Shown: one piece after another, positions 26,739 through 35,322 of the stretch
Numbering within the stretch: position 1 is the first letter of the stretch
Layout: every line of letters starts with the position of its first letter
From: DASSNU01 sp035701265
Lineage (GTDB): Bacteria; Gemmatimonadota; Gemmatimonadetes; Gemmatimonadales; Gemmatimonadaceae
Length of the DNA: 64,000 nucleotides
Reading direction: 5' to 3'
NCBI GenBank assembly: GCA_035701265.1
Contig: DASSNU010000008.1
Coordinates: 108,656-172,655, forward strand
Program-made: the position numbers and the translations under genes
The notes under the pieces: model-generated
The model's database searches: none
What the model saw: only the letters and a program-made list of their open reading frames with translations
What the model was told of the DNA's origin: nothing

Positions 26739-27538
26739 TTGACACCCTTGATGAGCTGGAAGCCGATGGCGCGCTCGCGCGAGAGCTCGCGCAGCAGCGC
26801 CTTCTCCTTCTCGACGGCCGATCGCGCACCGCGCAACCCGCGCGCGCGACGGATCGCGCGCCCGGCAATCTGCACCTTGTGACCGAGCGTGAGCCGCTGT
26901 TGCCGCACGGCGGGGACCTCCGCGGTCCGGCTCCCCGCCGGCGGACCATCCGTCCAGTCCTGCACCTGCAGCTCCACGATCCCCGCGTCGCGTAGCATCT
27001 GCTTCCACTCCACGAGCAGATGCGGGCGCAGGCCGAGCCGCTCGACCGTGGCCTCGCGCGATGCCTCGGCAATGTCCGACGTCCACGTCGGTTGCAGCAG
27101 GACGACGACGCCCATCGGCTTGGTCACGCGCGCCAGCTCGGCGACCGCGCGCGCCGGATCCCCCGCCGCGGAGAGCGGCGGCTCGCCGATGGCGACGTCG
27201 AACACCGCGCTCTCGTGCGGCAGATCGTCCAGCGGGGCCTGCTGAAAGTGGAGGGGCATGACGGTCTCCGCCGTGCGCGCACGCTCCTCTGCCGCCTCGA
27301 TGCGGCTGTCGTCGGGATCGACGCCGGTGACCGATGCCTCCGTCCTGACCGCAAGCCACTCGGCCACGGCGCCGTCGCCGCACCCCGACACCAGTACTTC
27401 CTGCCGCGGTTGGACTTCGGCCGCGCGCACCACGGCGCGGTAGAGATCGTCGCTCGTGGCGCGCCATCGGCCGAGCACCGCCAGCTGCACGAGCCGGAGA
27501 ACGGCCGGCACGGGCGGCACGTGCGGTGAGGCGCTCAT
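26714..27538 (-). CDS. SAM-dependent methyltransferase (class I)
   Basis: A 274-aa methyltransferase with the Rossmann motif I VLVSGCGDGAVAEWLA (about 48-63), motif II acidic VTGVDPDD and a motif IV-like FDVAIGEPPLS. A C-terminal basic region (about 215-274) might contact nucleic acid or protein. The substrate is unknown. The ATG at 27538 is well placed 10 bases after a possible TATACT -10 box. It appears to be the first gene of the operon that runs through corA towards fur. The last 25 bases overlap corA. Confidence 0.82.
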   Translation of the reverse strand: MSASPHVPPVPAVLRLVQLAVLGRWRATSDDLYRAVVRAAEVQPRQEVLVSGCGDGAVAEWLAVRTEASVTGVDPDDSRIEAAEERARTAETVMPLHFQQAPLDDLPHESAVFDVAIGEPPLSAAGDPARAVAELARVTKPMGVVVLLQPTWTSDIAEASREATVERLGLRPHLLVEWKQMLRDAGIVELQVQDWTDGPPAGSRTAEVPAVRQQRLTLGHKVQIAGRAIRRARGLRGARSAVEKEKALLRELSRERAIGFQLIKGVKWPHPVAS

Positions 27539-27547
27539 GAGACCTGT

Positions 27548-27553
27548 AGTATA
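27548..27553 (-). promoter_or_regulatory. candidate -10 box (TATACT) for the methyltransferase operon
   Basis: TATACT on the minus strand in the 46-base gap between the deacetylase stop and the methyltransferase start. Only 9 bases separate it from the ATG, so the transcript would be nearly leaderless. No good -35 box was found 17 bases upstream. Confidence 0.35.
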
Positions 27554-27584
27554 GCGTTCGGGCCGGGGCGGGGACCAGCGCCGC

Positions 27585-28511
27585 TCAACAGAGCGCGGCG
27601 AGGTGCGTCACCACCGCCTCGGCCACTCGTTCCGGCGCGTATCCGCCCTCGAGCGCGCTCACCACGCGTCCCCCGCACCACGCCGTGGCGCGCTCCACCA
27701 GCCAGCGCGTGAGCAGATCCACGTGCTCCATCTCGAAGGTGAATCCGCCCAGCGGGTCGCCGCGCAGGGAGTCGAAGCCCGCCGAGATCATGACGAGCTG
27801 CGGCACGAAGCCGGCGGTGGCCTGGTCGACGGCACGCTGCAGCGCCTCCACGTACTCGTGCGGCGGGAGCCCGGGCGCCATGGGGACGTTCCACACGTTC
27901 CCTTCCCCGCGGTCGGACGCCGCGCCGGTGCCGGGATACCACGGCCACTGGTGCATGGAGACGAAGTGGATTCCCGCATCGCGCTCGACGATGGCCTGCG
28001 TACCGTTACCGTGGTGCACGTCCCAGTCGACGATCAGCACGCGATCCAGCGCGTGCGTGCGGCGCGCGTACAGCGCGCCGAGCGCCACGTTGCCGAAGAG
28101 ACAGAACCCCATCCCGCGATCGGGGAGCGCATGGTGTCCGGGAGGACGGACGGCGGAGAAGCTGCGCAGCGAGCGGCCGTCCACCGCGCGATCCACCGCG
28201 TCGAGCAGACACCCCGCCGCGGCGCGCGCAGCGTCCATGCTCCCCGCGCTCACCACCGTGTCAGGATCGAGCAGCCCGCCGCCGCTCTCGGCCATCTGCC
28301 GCACCGCGCGTACGTAGTCGGACGTGTGCGCCAGCGCCAGCTCATCGTCGGTGGCGTGTCGCCCTTCCACGTGCTCTACCGCGCCGAACAGCTCCGGGCG
28401 GTTGCGCAGCGCGCGGGTGATCGCGCGCAGCCGCCCCACGTGCTCGGGGTGCTGCCATCCGGTGTCGTGCCGCCCACAGTCCGCGTGCGAGATGAACGCG
28501 GTGGTGCTCAC
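27585..28511 (-). CDS. histone-deacetylase-family amidohydrolase
   Basis: A 308-aa zinc deacetylase of the class II HDAC/acetoin-utilisation/acetylpolyamine hydrolase superfamily. Visible residues are the active-site His pair in RPPGHHALP (126, 127), and zinc ligands Asp164 and His166 in DWDVHHGNGT with Asp247 in SAGFDSL. The tyrosine is in LEGGYAPE near the end. Such enzymes remove acetyl groups from lysine, polyamines or other amines; the substrate here is unknown. The GTG at 28511 overlaps the stop of the ubiquitin-like gene as GTGA. It is the last gene of its operon and ends in a small hairpin (about 27579-27600). Confidence 0.92.
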   Translation of the reverse strand: MSTTAFISHADCGRHDTGWQHPEHVGRLRAITRALRNRPELFGAVEHVEGRHATDDELALAHTSDYVRAVRQMAESGGGLLDPDTVVSAGSMDAARAAAGCLLDAVDRAVDGRSLRSFSAVRPPGHHALPDRGMGFCLFGNVALGALYARRTHALDRVLIVDWDVHHGNGTQAIVERDAGIHFVSMHQWPWYPGTGAASDRGEGNVWNVPMAPGLPPHEYVEALQRAVDQATAGFVPQLVMISAGFDSLRGDPLGGFTFEMEHVDLLTRWLVERATAWCGGRVVSALEGGYAPERVAEAVVTHLAALC

Positions 28512-28831
28512 CGGACGGGACGACGCCGGCGGTGCGTGAGGAGGAAGGTGGTTCCGCTGGTGGCGCCCACATCGGCGAGCGAGCGCTCCTCGTCCAGCAC
28601 CTCGTAGCCGCGCAGCTTGATCACCCAGAGCGCGGCGTCGGCGCGCGGCGCGAGCGCTTCGAGCGCGGCCACCTTCACCGACAGCACCGTGGTGGACGGC
28701 AGCGCGTCGATGCGCACCACGTCCCACCGCTCGGGCACTTCCACGCGGATCGCCATCGCCTGCGCATCGGGAGGTGCGAGACGGATGACGCCAGGGCGCG
28801 CGCGCAGGTCCTGGACGACGGGGGCGCTCAC
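28508..28831 (-). CDS. small ubiquitin-like (beta-grasp) protein
   Basis: A 107-aa protein. After about 30 residues comes a beta-grasp pattern: IRVEVPERWDVVRIDAL (strand-turn-strand), a helix VLSVKVAALEAL, WVIKLRGYEVL, then RSLADVGATSGTTFLLTHR. The last part aligns by eye with the ubiquitin segment around the LEDGRTLSDYNI and STLHLVLRLRGG motifs. The C-terminus is RRRRPVR and has no Gly-Gly, so conjugation is unlikely. Start GTG 28831 and stop both overlap neighbours by four bases (GTGA), so it is coupled to the unknown gene before it and the deacetylase after it. Function unknown. Confidence 0.75.
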   Translation of the reverse strand: MSAPVVQDLRARPGVIRLAPPDAQAMAIRVEVPERWDVVRIDALPSTTVLSVKVAALEALAPRADAALWVIKLRGYEVLDEERSLADVGATSGTTFLLTHRRRRPVR

Positions 28832-29136
28832 GCTGCGCTCTCCGGCACGGGGAGCGCGGGAGCCGCGGTGCCGTCGGCCGGCGGCAGCGTGGCGAAGAAG
28901 CGCGCCACCTGCGACGTGAACAGATAGGTGGAGCCGCGCACGGCGGTGCCCTGCCCGTTCGGGCCCGGTTGAACGCCGATGATGATCTCCTCTCCGCCCT
29001 GTCCGCGGAACGCGGCGAACGTCGGGCCCTCCTTCTCGAGGAAGGCGGCGTAGATGGGATTGCGGCGCGCGAAGAACGTCTTCGCTGCGTCGAGCACTTC
29101 GGGCGGAGAGAGCGTGGTGACGTGGTCGATGAGCAT
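28828..29136 (-). CDS. unknown 102-aa protein upstream of the ubiquitin-like gene
   Basis: I do not recognise this family. The sequence starts with a helix (about 9-27), then EKEGPTFAAFRGQGGEEIIIGV (written here as a landmark for about 34-55) in two beta strands, followed by a turn GPNGQG, a strand and a helix around GSTYLFTSQVARFFATLP. A short Pro/Ala tail follows. This order (helix, strands, helix) could be a small alpha/beta sandwich such as a polyketide-cyclase-like fold, but I cannot say. It is coupled to the next gene by a GTGA overlap and follows the histidine kinase gene by 20 bases. No signal peptide. Confidence 0.7.
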   Translation of the reverse strand: MLIDHVTTLSPPEVLDAAKTFFARRNPIYAAFLEKEGPTFAAFRGQGGEEIIIGVQPGPNGQGTAVRGSTYLFTSQVARFFATLPPADGTAAPALPVPESAA

Positions 29137-29156
29137 GCGTGCGGGATCCGGTGAAA

Positions 29157-30527
29157 TCAGAGCGGGAGTGACAGCGGCTCGCGCACCGCCGCGACGTGCG
29201 ACAGATCGGGAGCGTACTCGAGCGGCAGCTCCACGATGAACGCGGAGCCCTCGCCCGGTGTGGACGACACCTCGATGTCTCCGCCGAGCAGCCGCGCGAG
29301 CTGGCGCGAGAGGGCAAGACCCAACCCCGAGCCGCCATGCTCGCGCGTCCTCGATCCATCCACCTGCCGGAACTCATCGAAGACGAGCTGCTGTGCGGCG
29401 GCATCGATGCCGATTCCCGTGTCGCGCACGCCGAAGCGCGCGAAGCCATCGGAGGTGGCGGCAAGGGAGACGGCCACCTCGCCGCGCGGCGTGAACTTGA
29501 GCGCGTTGCTCACCAGGTTGCCGAGAATCTTGGTCACCTTGCGCCGGTCGCTGCGCATGAGCGGAAGCGTGCCCGCGGGAAGCTCCATCCGCAGCGCGAC
29601 ATCGCCTGCCGGCGGCGCGGCGTCCGACACGACCTCGCGCACCACATCGCACATGTCGAACGTGTCCACCTGCACGCGCAGCTCGCCGCGGCGCAGCGTG
29701 CTCAGCTCGAGGAGATCCTCGATGAGTCCCAGCAGCCGCTCGCTCGCGGCGGTGACCGCACGAAGCGTGGCGCGCTGCTCATCGGTGAGCGGCCCCCACG
29801 CTCCTTCCTCCAGCACGGCTGCGTACCCGAGCACCGCCGTGAGCGGCGTGCGGAGCTCGTGCGAGATGTTGGAGAGGAACTCGTCCTTGAGGCGGCGCGC
29901 TTCGTTCACCGCGGCGATCTGGCGCTCCAGCTCGGCGTTCGTGTCGCTGAGCGCCGCGTTCGCGCGACGCAGCTCGTGGATGAGCAGCGCCTTCTCCGCG
30001 GTGGCGGCCATCTGGTCGGCCACGATGCGGAGCAGCCCGTCCTCCTCGCCGCGCAGCGGGTCGCCCTGGGCAAAGTAGAAGGTCGCCGTCCCCAGCACGC
30101 GCGTGGGCGTCTGCAGCGGGAGCGCCACCAGGGAGCGGAATCCCAACTCGGTGGCTACCTCCTGCCACTCGGCGAGCGAGGCGTCCGCAAAGACGTCGGG
30201 GACCACCACCGGTGCGCGCGTGCTGGCCGCCAACCCGCTCGGCCCGGCTCCCAGCCGCACGCGCATCTGGCCGAGAAAGGGACGGTAGCGCTCGGGCCAG
30301 TTGCAGGCGGCGGCGAGACGCATGACATCGTCCGACCCGTCGAGCAGGTAGACGCAGGCGAAGGTGGCGCCGAGCAGCGGACGCACGCGCTCCAGCGCGA
30401 ACTGGTAGACCTCTTCGGGACGGTCCGCGGTGAGAAAGGCGTGCACGATCTCGCGGACCGCCATGAGCTCCCGCATGGCGAGATCCGCCGGGGGCGGGGG
30501 GACGGGGGCGGTGGGTTCCGTGCGCAT
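29157..30527 (-). CDS. GAF-domain sensor histidine kinase
   Basis: A 456-aa cytosolic kinase. A GAF sensor domain (about 18-185) precedes a coiled coil, then HisKA with FLSNISHELRTPL (His223), the N box KILGNLVSNALKFTPRG, G1 DTGIGID and G2 GGSGLGLAL. No membrane helix is seen. The partner regulator is not adjacent, so it is an orphan here. Starts at ATG 30527, GTG 30536 and TTG 30545 are all possible and none has a strong ribosome site; I use the ATG. The gene lies nine bases (from TTG) after the SDR stop, so it belongs to the glyS-SDR operon. Confidence 0.88.
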   Translation of the reverse strand: MRTEPTAPVPPPPADLAMRELMAVREIVHAFLTADRPEEVYQFALERVRPLLGATFACVYLLDGSDDVMRLAAACNWPERYRPFLGQMRVRLGAGPSGLAASTRAPVVVPDVFADASLAEWQEVATELGFRSLVALPLQTPTRVLGTATFYFAQGDPLRGEEDGLLRIVADQMAATAEKALLIHELRRANAALSDTNAELERQIAAVNEARRLKDEFLSNISHELRTPLTAVLGYAAVLEEGAWGPLTDEQRATLRAVTAASERLLGLIEDLLELSTLRRGELRVQVDTFDMCDVVREVVSDAAPPAGDVALRMELPAGTLPLMRSDRRKVTKILGNLVSNALKFTPRGEVAVSLAATSDGFARFGVRDTGIGIDAAAQQLVFDEFRQVDGSRTREHGGSGLGLALSRQLARLLGGDIEVSSTPGEGSAFIVELPLEYAPDLSHVAAVREPLSLPL

Positions 30528-30554
30528 CTCCGGCACGGTGAACAATCTAACGGG

Positions 30555-31301
30555 TCACGACGATGGCGGCACGGCAGGGCGCAGCTCCACGCGCGAGACG
30601 AGCGCGTTGGCGGGTGCCTCGAGCACGTGCGCCACCGCGGCAGCCACGTCGTCGGCCGTGAGCATCCAGCTCCGATCGCCACTGCGCTGCATGAGGTCGG
30701 TGTCCACGGAGCCTGGCATCACGAGCGAGACGCGGACGCCGGCCGCGCGCACCTCGAGCATGAGCGACTCGGTGAAGCCCACCAGCGCGTACTTGGTGGC
30801 CGTATACCCCGTGCCGCCGACGAACGGGTTGCGGCCGGCGAGCGAGCCGATGTTCACGATGTGCCCGCGCCGTCGCTCCACCATGCCGGGGAGGAGCACG
30901 CGCGTGACGGTGTACACCGCGTCGAGGTTCACCGCCATCATGCGGCGCCACGCATCGGGGGTGAGATCGAGCAGCGGCGCGCGGACCATGACGCCCGCGT
31001 TGTTCACGAGAACGTCGGCGCTCACGCGCTGCAGTGCGCGCTCCACGGCGGCGGCGTCGGTGATGTCGAGCGGGCAGGGCGTGCACGCGCCGCCGCGCGC
31101 CGTGATCTCCGCGGCCAGCGCGTCGAGCGCGTCCACCGTGCGCGCGACCGCTACGACGTGGTAGCGCGGAGCCAGCCGCAGCGCGATGGCGCGCCCGATG
31201 CCGCGCGACGCGCCGGTGACCACGGCCGTGGGCACACCCGATGCGCCGCGCTCCTCACGCGATGCTCCGCGCTCCGCCGTGCGTCCGCCGCGCGCGCTCA
31301 T
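30555..31301 (-). CDS. short-chain dehydrogenase/reductase
   Basis: A 248-aa classical SDR with an NAD(P) loop TGASRGIG (about 29-36), NNAG (100-103), and catalytic Ser153, Tyr166 and Lys170 (IGSLAGRN, GYTATKYAL). The N-terminal 23 residues are a Gly/Arg/Ser repeat-like addition (ERGASREERGAS). The substrate is unknown; VMPGSVDTDL is typical of oxidoreductases acting on small alcohols or ketones. The ATG at 31301 overlaps the glyS stop by four bases (ATGA). Confidence 0.9.
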   Translation of the reverse strand: MSARGGRTAERGASREERGASGVPTAVVTGASRGIGRAIALRLAPRYHVVAVARTVDALDALAAEITARGGACTPCPLDITDAAAVERALQRVSADVLVNNAGVMVRAPLLDLTPDAWRRMMAVNLDAVYTVTRVLLPGMVERRRGHIVNIGSLAGRNPFVGGTGYTATKYALVGFTESLMLEVRAAGVRVSLVMPGSVDTDLMQRSGDRSWMLTADDVAAAVAHVLEAPANALVSRVELRPAVPPSS

Positions 31302-32656
31302 GCGCCGATCCGCGCCGCCAGGAACGCGGCGAGCTGGCCGGCGTCGACGCGCTCCTGTGCCAGCGTGTCGCGATCGCGCACCGTCACCGTACCATCCTCA
31401 ACCGACTGGCCGTCCACGGTGACGCAGAACGGCGTGCCGATCTCGTCCTGGCGCCGGTAGCGCCGGCCAATGGCCCCCCCCTCGTCGTAGAACACCGGCA
31501 TGCGCGCGCGGAGCTCATCCGCAATGCGCCGGGCCATCTCGGGCATGCCGTCCTTCTTCACGAGCGGAAAGATGCCCGCCTTGATCGGCGCAAGCGCGGG
31601 GATGAAGCGCAGCACGGTGCGCCCTTCCTCCTCTCCCGGCACCGATTCCTCCTGATACGCGTTCACGAGCACCGCCAGCAGCGTGCGATTCGGTCCGCAC
31701 GCCGTCTCCACCACGTACGGGAGATAGCGCGTGTTGTTCGGCTGGTCGAAGTACTCGAGCTTCTTGCCGGAAAATTCCTGGTGGCGACCGAGGTCGTAGT
31801 CACCGCGGTTGTGCACCCCTTCGATCTCCTGGAAGCCGAGCGATCCGCCGAAGTCGAACTGGACGTCGTACGCCGCGCGGGCATAGTGCGCCAGCTCGTC
31901 GGCGGTGTGCTGGTGAAAGCGCAGCCGGTCCTCGGCCAGGCCGAGCGCGCGATGCCACGCCATCCGCTCGGCGCGCCAGTACTCGAACCACTCCATGTCC
32001 GTCCCCGGTTGCACGAAGAACTGCATCTCCATCTGCTCGAACTCGCGCGTGCGGAAGATGAAGTTGCCCGGGGTGATCTCGTTGCGGAACGCCTTGCCGA
32101 TCTGCGCGATGCCGAATGGGATTTTCTGCCGCGTGGACTGCAGCACGTTCTGGAAGTTGACGTACGTGCCCTGTGCCGTCTCGGGACGCAGGTAGACGAT
32201 GGCCGCCGTCTCTTCCACCGGCCCCATGAACGTCTTGAACATCAGGTTGAACTGACGCGGCTCGGCCAGCGTGCCGCGCGCGCCGCACACCGGGCACTGC
32301 GCATCCGGCGCGCCAGGCGTGCCGCGGATGGCCGGGTCGTCGGCGCGGAAGCGGCGGCGACAGTTGCGGCACTCCACCAGCGGATCCACGAAACCGCTCA
32401 CGTGCCCGCTCGCCTCCCACACGCGCGGGTGCATGAGGATGGCGGAGTCGAGCCCCTCGATGTTCTCGCGCGAGCGCACCATCGCGTGCCACCACCGATC
32501 CTGCAGGTTGCGCTTGAGCTCCACACCCAACGGGCCGTAGTCCCAGACGGAGCCGGTGCCACCGTAGATCTCGGAGGATTGAAAGACGAAGCCGCGCCGC
32601 TTGGCGAGCGACACGAGCTTGTCCATCACATCGGGGTACGTGCTGGCTGTCGACAT
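31298..32656 (-). CDS. glyS: glycyl-tRNA synthetase, single-chain (eukaryote/archaeal-like) type
   Basis: A 452-aa class II synthetase that charges tRNA-Gly, of the homodimeric alpha2 type found in many bacteria outside Proteobacteria. Landmarks are GFVFQSSEIYGG and WDYGPLGVELKRN near the start and a zinc-type Cys cluster (CRNC and CPVC). Motif 2 region is FRNEITPGNFIFRTREFEQME and the GFQEIEG and ETACGPNRTLLA segments follow. The C-terminal anticodon-binding domain follows with APIKAGIFPL and YDEGGAIGRRYRRQDEIG. Start ATG 32656 has no clear ribosome site. Gene symbol for this type varies (glyS, glyQS). Confidence 0.95.
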   Translation of the reverse strand: MSTASTYPDVMDKLVSLAKRRGFVFQSSEIYGGTGSVWDYGPLGVELKRNLQDRWWHAMVRSRENIEGLDSAILMHPRVWEASGHVSGFVDPLVECRNCRRRFRADDPAIRGTPGAPDAQCPVCGARGTLAEPRQFNLMFKTFMGPVEETAAIVYLRPETAQGTYVNFQNVLQSTRQKIPFGIAQIGKAFRNEITPGNFIFRTREFEQMEMQFFVQPGTDMEWFEYWRAERMAWHRALGLAEDRLRFHQHTADELAHYARAAYDVQFDFGGSLGFQEIEGVHNRGDYDLGRHQEFSGKKLEYFDQPNNTRYLPYVVETACGPNRTLLAVLVNAYQEESVPGEEEGRTVLRFIPALAPIKAGIFPLVKKDGMPEMARRIADELRARMPVFYDEGGAIGRRYRRQDEIGTPFCVTVDGQSVEDGTVTVRDRDTLAQERVDAGQLAAFLAARIGA

Positions 32657-32681
32657 GGAAAGCGCGTTGAGGGAGGCAGCG

Positions 32682-33737
32682 CTACGGAAGCGCGTGAGGC
32701 GTGAAGCCGCTCGCGGCCAACTGCCGGGCAATGCGCGGCCCGTGCTCGCGGCCATTCTCGATGAAGATGCGGTTGGCGTTCTTCCCCGACGCGACCACGC
32801 CGGCGATGAACAGCCGCAGCACGGACGTCTCCATCGTCTCGGGGTCGTGCGCCGGGATGCCGGTGTCCGCATCCACCGGAACGCCGAGCGACTCGAGGAT
32901 GCGGGTGTTCGGCGCGAACCCCGTCATGAGGAAGACGTGGTCGGCCGGAAGACGCGCCGCCCCCTGCGGTGTGCTCAGCTCCACCGCGCTCGGCGTGATG
33001 GCGGTGACACGCGCACCCCAGCGCACGGCGATGCTTCCTTCCTTGATCCGATTGGTGATGTCGGGAAGCACCCACGGCTTCACTCCGGGATCGAGCGTGT
33101 CGGCGAAGTGCACGAGCGTGACGCGGGCATGGACGCGGTACAACTCGAGCGCCGCATCGACGGCCGAGTTTCCGCCGCCCACGACCACCGCGTTCTGCTG
33201 GAAGGCGCAATGTCCTTCCTTGAAGATGTGCGTCACGTGCGGCAGGTCCTCGCCGGGAATGCCGAGCAGATTGGGATGCCCGAAGTACCCGGTGGCGAGC
33301 ACCACCGCGCCGGCATCGAGCGTGCGGCGCACCCCCGCGCGCGTGCGCGTGTCCACGCGAAAGCGTTCCGCCTGCCGCGCGACGCGCTCCACCGTCTCGT
33401 ACTGGCGCACTGTGAGCCGGAAGTACTCCACCACGGTACGATAGTAGGCCATGGCATCGTCGCGGGTGGGCTTCTCCCCCGCGTGCGGAAACGGAAGTCC
33501 GCCGATGGCGATCTTCTCCGATGTCGAGAAGAAGGTCATGTGCGTCGGGTACCCCGCGATCGCGTTCACGATGCATCCGCTGTCCACGACCACCGTGCGA
33601 TATCCCGCCTGCTGCGTGGCGATCGCCGCCGCGAGCCCGTTCGGACCGGCGCCCACCACTACCACGTCCACGCGCTCCACCGCCTCGTCCGCCGCGGCGT
33701 CATCCGTTTCGAGTTCGTCCATCGTCTGCTGCATCAT
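32682..33737 (-). CDS. YpdA-family NAD(P)/FAD oxidoreductase
   Basis: A 351-aa flavoprotein related to bacillithiol-disulfide reductase YpdA and thioredoxin reductase. It has the FAD loop VVVGAGPNGLAAA (about 25-37), PTHMTFFSTSEKIAIGGLPF, FGHPNLLGIPGEDLPHV, the second nucleotide loop VVVGGGNSAVDAALEL, and IAGVVASGKNANRIFIENG at the C-terminus. Members of the Bacillus/Staphylococcus YpdA group have a Cys in GGGPCG; here that position is Asn33. It lacks the CxxC of thioredoxin reductase. The ATG at 33737 overlaps the purA stop by four bases (ATGA). Confidence 0.85.
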   Translation of the reverse strand: MMQQTMDELETDDAAADEAVERVDVVVVGAGPNGLAAAIATQQAGYRTVVVDSGCIVNAIAGYPTHMTFFSTSEKIAIGGLPFPHAGEKPTRDDAMAYYRTVVEYFRLTVRQYETVERVARQAERFRVDTRTRAGVRRTLDAGAVVLATGYFGHPNLLGIPGEDLPHVTHIFKEGHCAFQQNAVVVGGGNSAVDAALELYRVHARVTLVHFADTLDPGVKPWVLPDITNRIKEGSIAVRWGARVTAITPSAVELSTPQGAARLPADHVFLMTGFAPNTRILESLGVPVDADTGIPAHDPETMETSVLRLFIAGVVASGKNANRIFIENGREHGPRIARQLAASGFTPHALP

Positions 33738-35038
33738 GTCGCCAACGCCGGCACTCCCTGCACCGCGATGATCTGATCGCGGCGCGTCCCCACGCTCACG
33801 TACGCGACGGGCGTCTCGGCCAGTTCCTCCACGCGGTCCAGGTAGCGCCGCGCTTCGGCGGGGAGATCGGTCAGCCGGCGCGCCGCTGCCGTGGAGCGCT
33901 GCCAGCCATCGAACCACTCGTAGCGCGGCACGATCCCCTCCAGCGCGACCAGGTCGGCCGGAAATTCGCTGTACACCTGGCCATCGCGCTCGTAGCCGGT
34001 ACAGATGGCCACGCGCTCCAGCGTATCGAGCACGTCGAGCTTGGTGACGCCCAGTCCGGTGAGCCCGTTCACGCGCGCCGCGTAGCGCACCACCACGGCG
34101 TCGAACCACCCGCACCGTCGCGGCCGTCCGGTGGTGGCGCCGAACTCCGCGCCCAGCTCGCGCACGCGCGTAGCCAGCGGCTCGTCGAATTCCGTGGGCA
34201 GCGGCCCGTTCCCCACGCGCGTCGTGTACGCTTTCACCACGCCGAGTACCGCATCCACCGCGCCAGGACCGACCCCCACCCCGGTGGCCGCGCCTCCTGC
34301 AGTGGTGTTGCTGGACGTGACGAACGGATACGTGCCGTGATCCACATCGAGCAACGAGCCCTGCGCCCCCTCGAAGAGGATGGCAGCGCCGGCACGGCGC
34401 GCACGGTGCACCGCCAGGCCCACGTCGTCGGACAGGGGGAGAAGGCGCGGCGTGAGCCGTCCGAGCAGCTCGAGCACGCTCTCCACGTCCGCGCGCTGCG
34501 CTGAGCCGAATGCGGTGAGCTGCGCGTTGGCGTGCGCGATGGCACCCTCCAGCAATTCGCGCAGCCGGTCCGGATGCCGGAGGTCGACGACGCGAATTCC
34601 GCGACGCGCCACCTTGTCCTCATACGCGGGGCCGATGCCGCGCCCGGTGGTCCCGATGGCGCGGCTCGCGGCGCTTTCCGCATCGAGCAGCTTGTGGTAC
34701 GGGAGCACGAGGTGCGCGCGATCGCTCACGTAGAGCCGGCCCGCCACGTCCACGCCGTCGCGCACCAGCGCGTCGATCTCGGTGAAGAGCGTGTCCGGGT
34801 CGAGCACCACGCCGCTCCCGATCGCGCACCGCACACCGGGGTGCAGGATGCCGCTCGGAATCTGATGCAGCACGAACGCTTGGCCGCCGATCTGCACGGT
34901 GTGACCAGCGTTGGCGCCGCCCTGGTAGCGAACCACCCAGTCGGCGCGCTCGGCGATGACGTCGACGAGCTTCCCCTTCCCCTCGTCGCCCCACTGGGCG
35001 CCGACTACCACCACGGTACGCGTGCTGTCGTCGAACAT
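33734..35038 (-). CDS. purA: adenylosuccinate synthetase
   Basis: Joins IMP and aspartate using GTP, the first step from IMP to AMP. The 434-aa product has the phosphate loop GAQWGDEGKGKLVD (about 13-26), GGANAGHTV, the IMP-site IGTTGRGIGPAYEDK, FEGAQGSLLDVDHGTYPFVTSS region and TTGRPRRCGWFD. The ATG at 35038 has an AGGAG ribosome site, so it is firm. It is the first gene of the purA-ypdA-glyS-SDR-kinase-unknown-ubiquitin-like-deacetylase run. A hairpin and tandem repeats lie in the 284-base gap upstream. Confidence 0.96.
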   Translation of the reverse strand: MFDDSTRTVVVVGAQWGDEGKGKLVDVIAERADWVVRYQGGANAGHTVQIGGQAFVLHQIPSGILHPGVRCAIGSGVVLDPDTLFTEIDALVRDGVDVAGRLYVSDRAHLVLPYHKLLDAESAASRAIGTTGRGIGPAYEDKVARRGIRVVDLRHPDRLRELLEGAIAHANAQLTAFGSAQRADVESVLELLGRLTPRLLPLSDDVGLAVHRARRAGAAILFEGAQGSLLDVDHGTYPFVTSSNTTAGGAATGVGVGPGAVDAVLGVVKAYTTRVGNGPLPTEFDEPLATRVRELGAEFGATTGRPRRCGWFDAVVVRYAARVNGLTGLGVTKLDVLDTLERVAICTGYERDGQVYSEFPADLVALEGIVPRYEWFDGWQRSTAAARRLTDLPAEARRYLDRVEELAETPVAYVSVGTRRDQIIAVQGVPALAT

Positions 35039-35106
35039 GCGGCTCCTGCGCGGTGCGAGCGGTGACCGGCAGACCCACGGCGGGCGCGGCTGCCGGAAAC
35101 GCGAAG

Positions 35107-35126
35107 GCCCCGCGCGTGCGCGGGGC
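35107..35126 (-). terminator. intrinsic terminator candidate after the DUF456 gene
   Basis: An 8-base perfect stem, GCCCCGCG with CGCGGGGC, around a 4-base loop. On the minus strand it is followed by CCTTCGCGTTT. It lies about 200 bases after the DUF456 stop and 69 bases before the purA ATG, so it could also be a leader hairpin of purA. Confidence 0.55.
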
Positions 35127-35214
35127 TCAGAGTCGGTACCGAACCGTCTGGCAGGGCGCTTCCCCGCCCGATCGGCAATCTAGAGCAGCAGCACCGAGAG
35201 TCAACCAACGCGCG

Positions 35215-35304
35215 GCCGACGTGCGGCAAGCGTGCAGCCGACGTGCGATCAACGTGCAGCCGACATGCACCGCGTTCCGGGGCGCGGCTCCGGGGCGCGG
35301 CTCC
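35215..35304. repeat. tandem repeats upstream of purA
   Basis: Two 22-base units with 18 identities, starting GCCGACGTGC (35215-35236 and 35237-35258), are followed by a partial third copy to about 35278. Then come two perfect 13-base copies of GGGGCGCGGCTCC (35279-35291 and 35292-35304). They lie in the non-coding gap between the DUF456 and purA genes. Confidence 0.6.
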
Positions 35305-35322
35305 TGGGTGCTGCACCGCTCG

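Noticed and set aside
31245..31300. Repeat at the start of the SDR gene
   Set aside because: Two similar GATGC(G/T)CCGCGCTCC stretches encode the ERGAS repeats of the SDR N-terminus; a local duplication without other signs of function.
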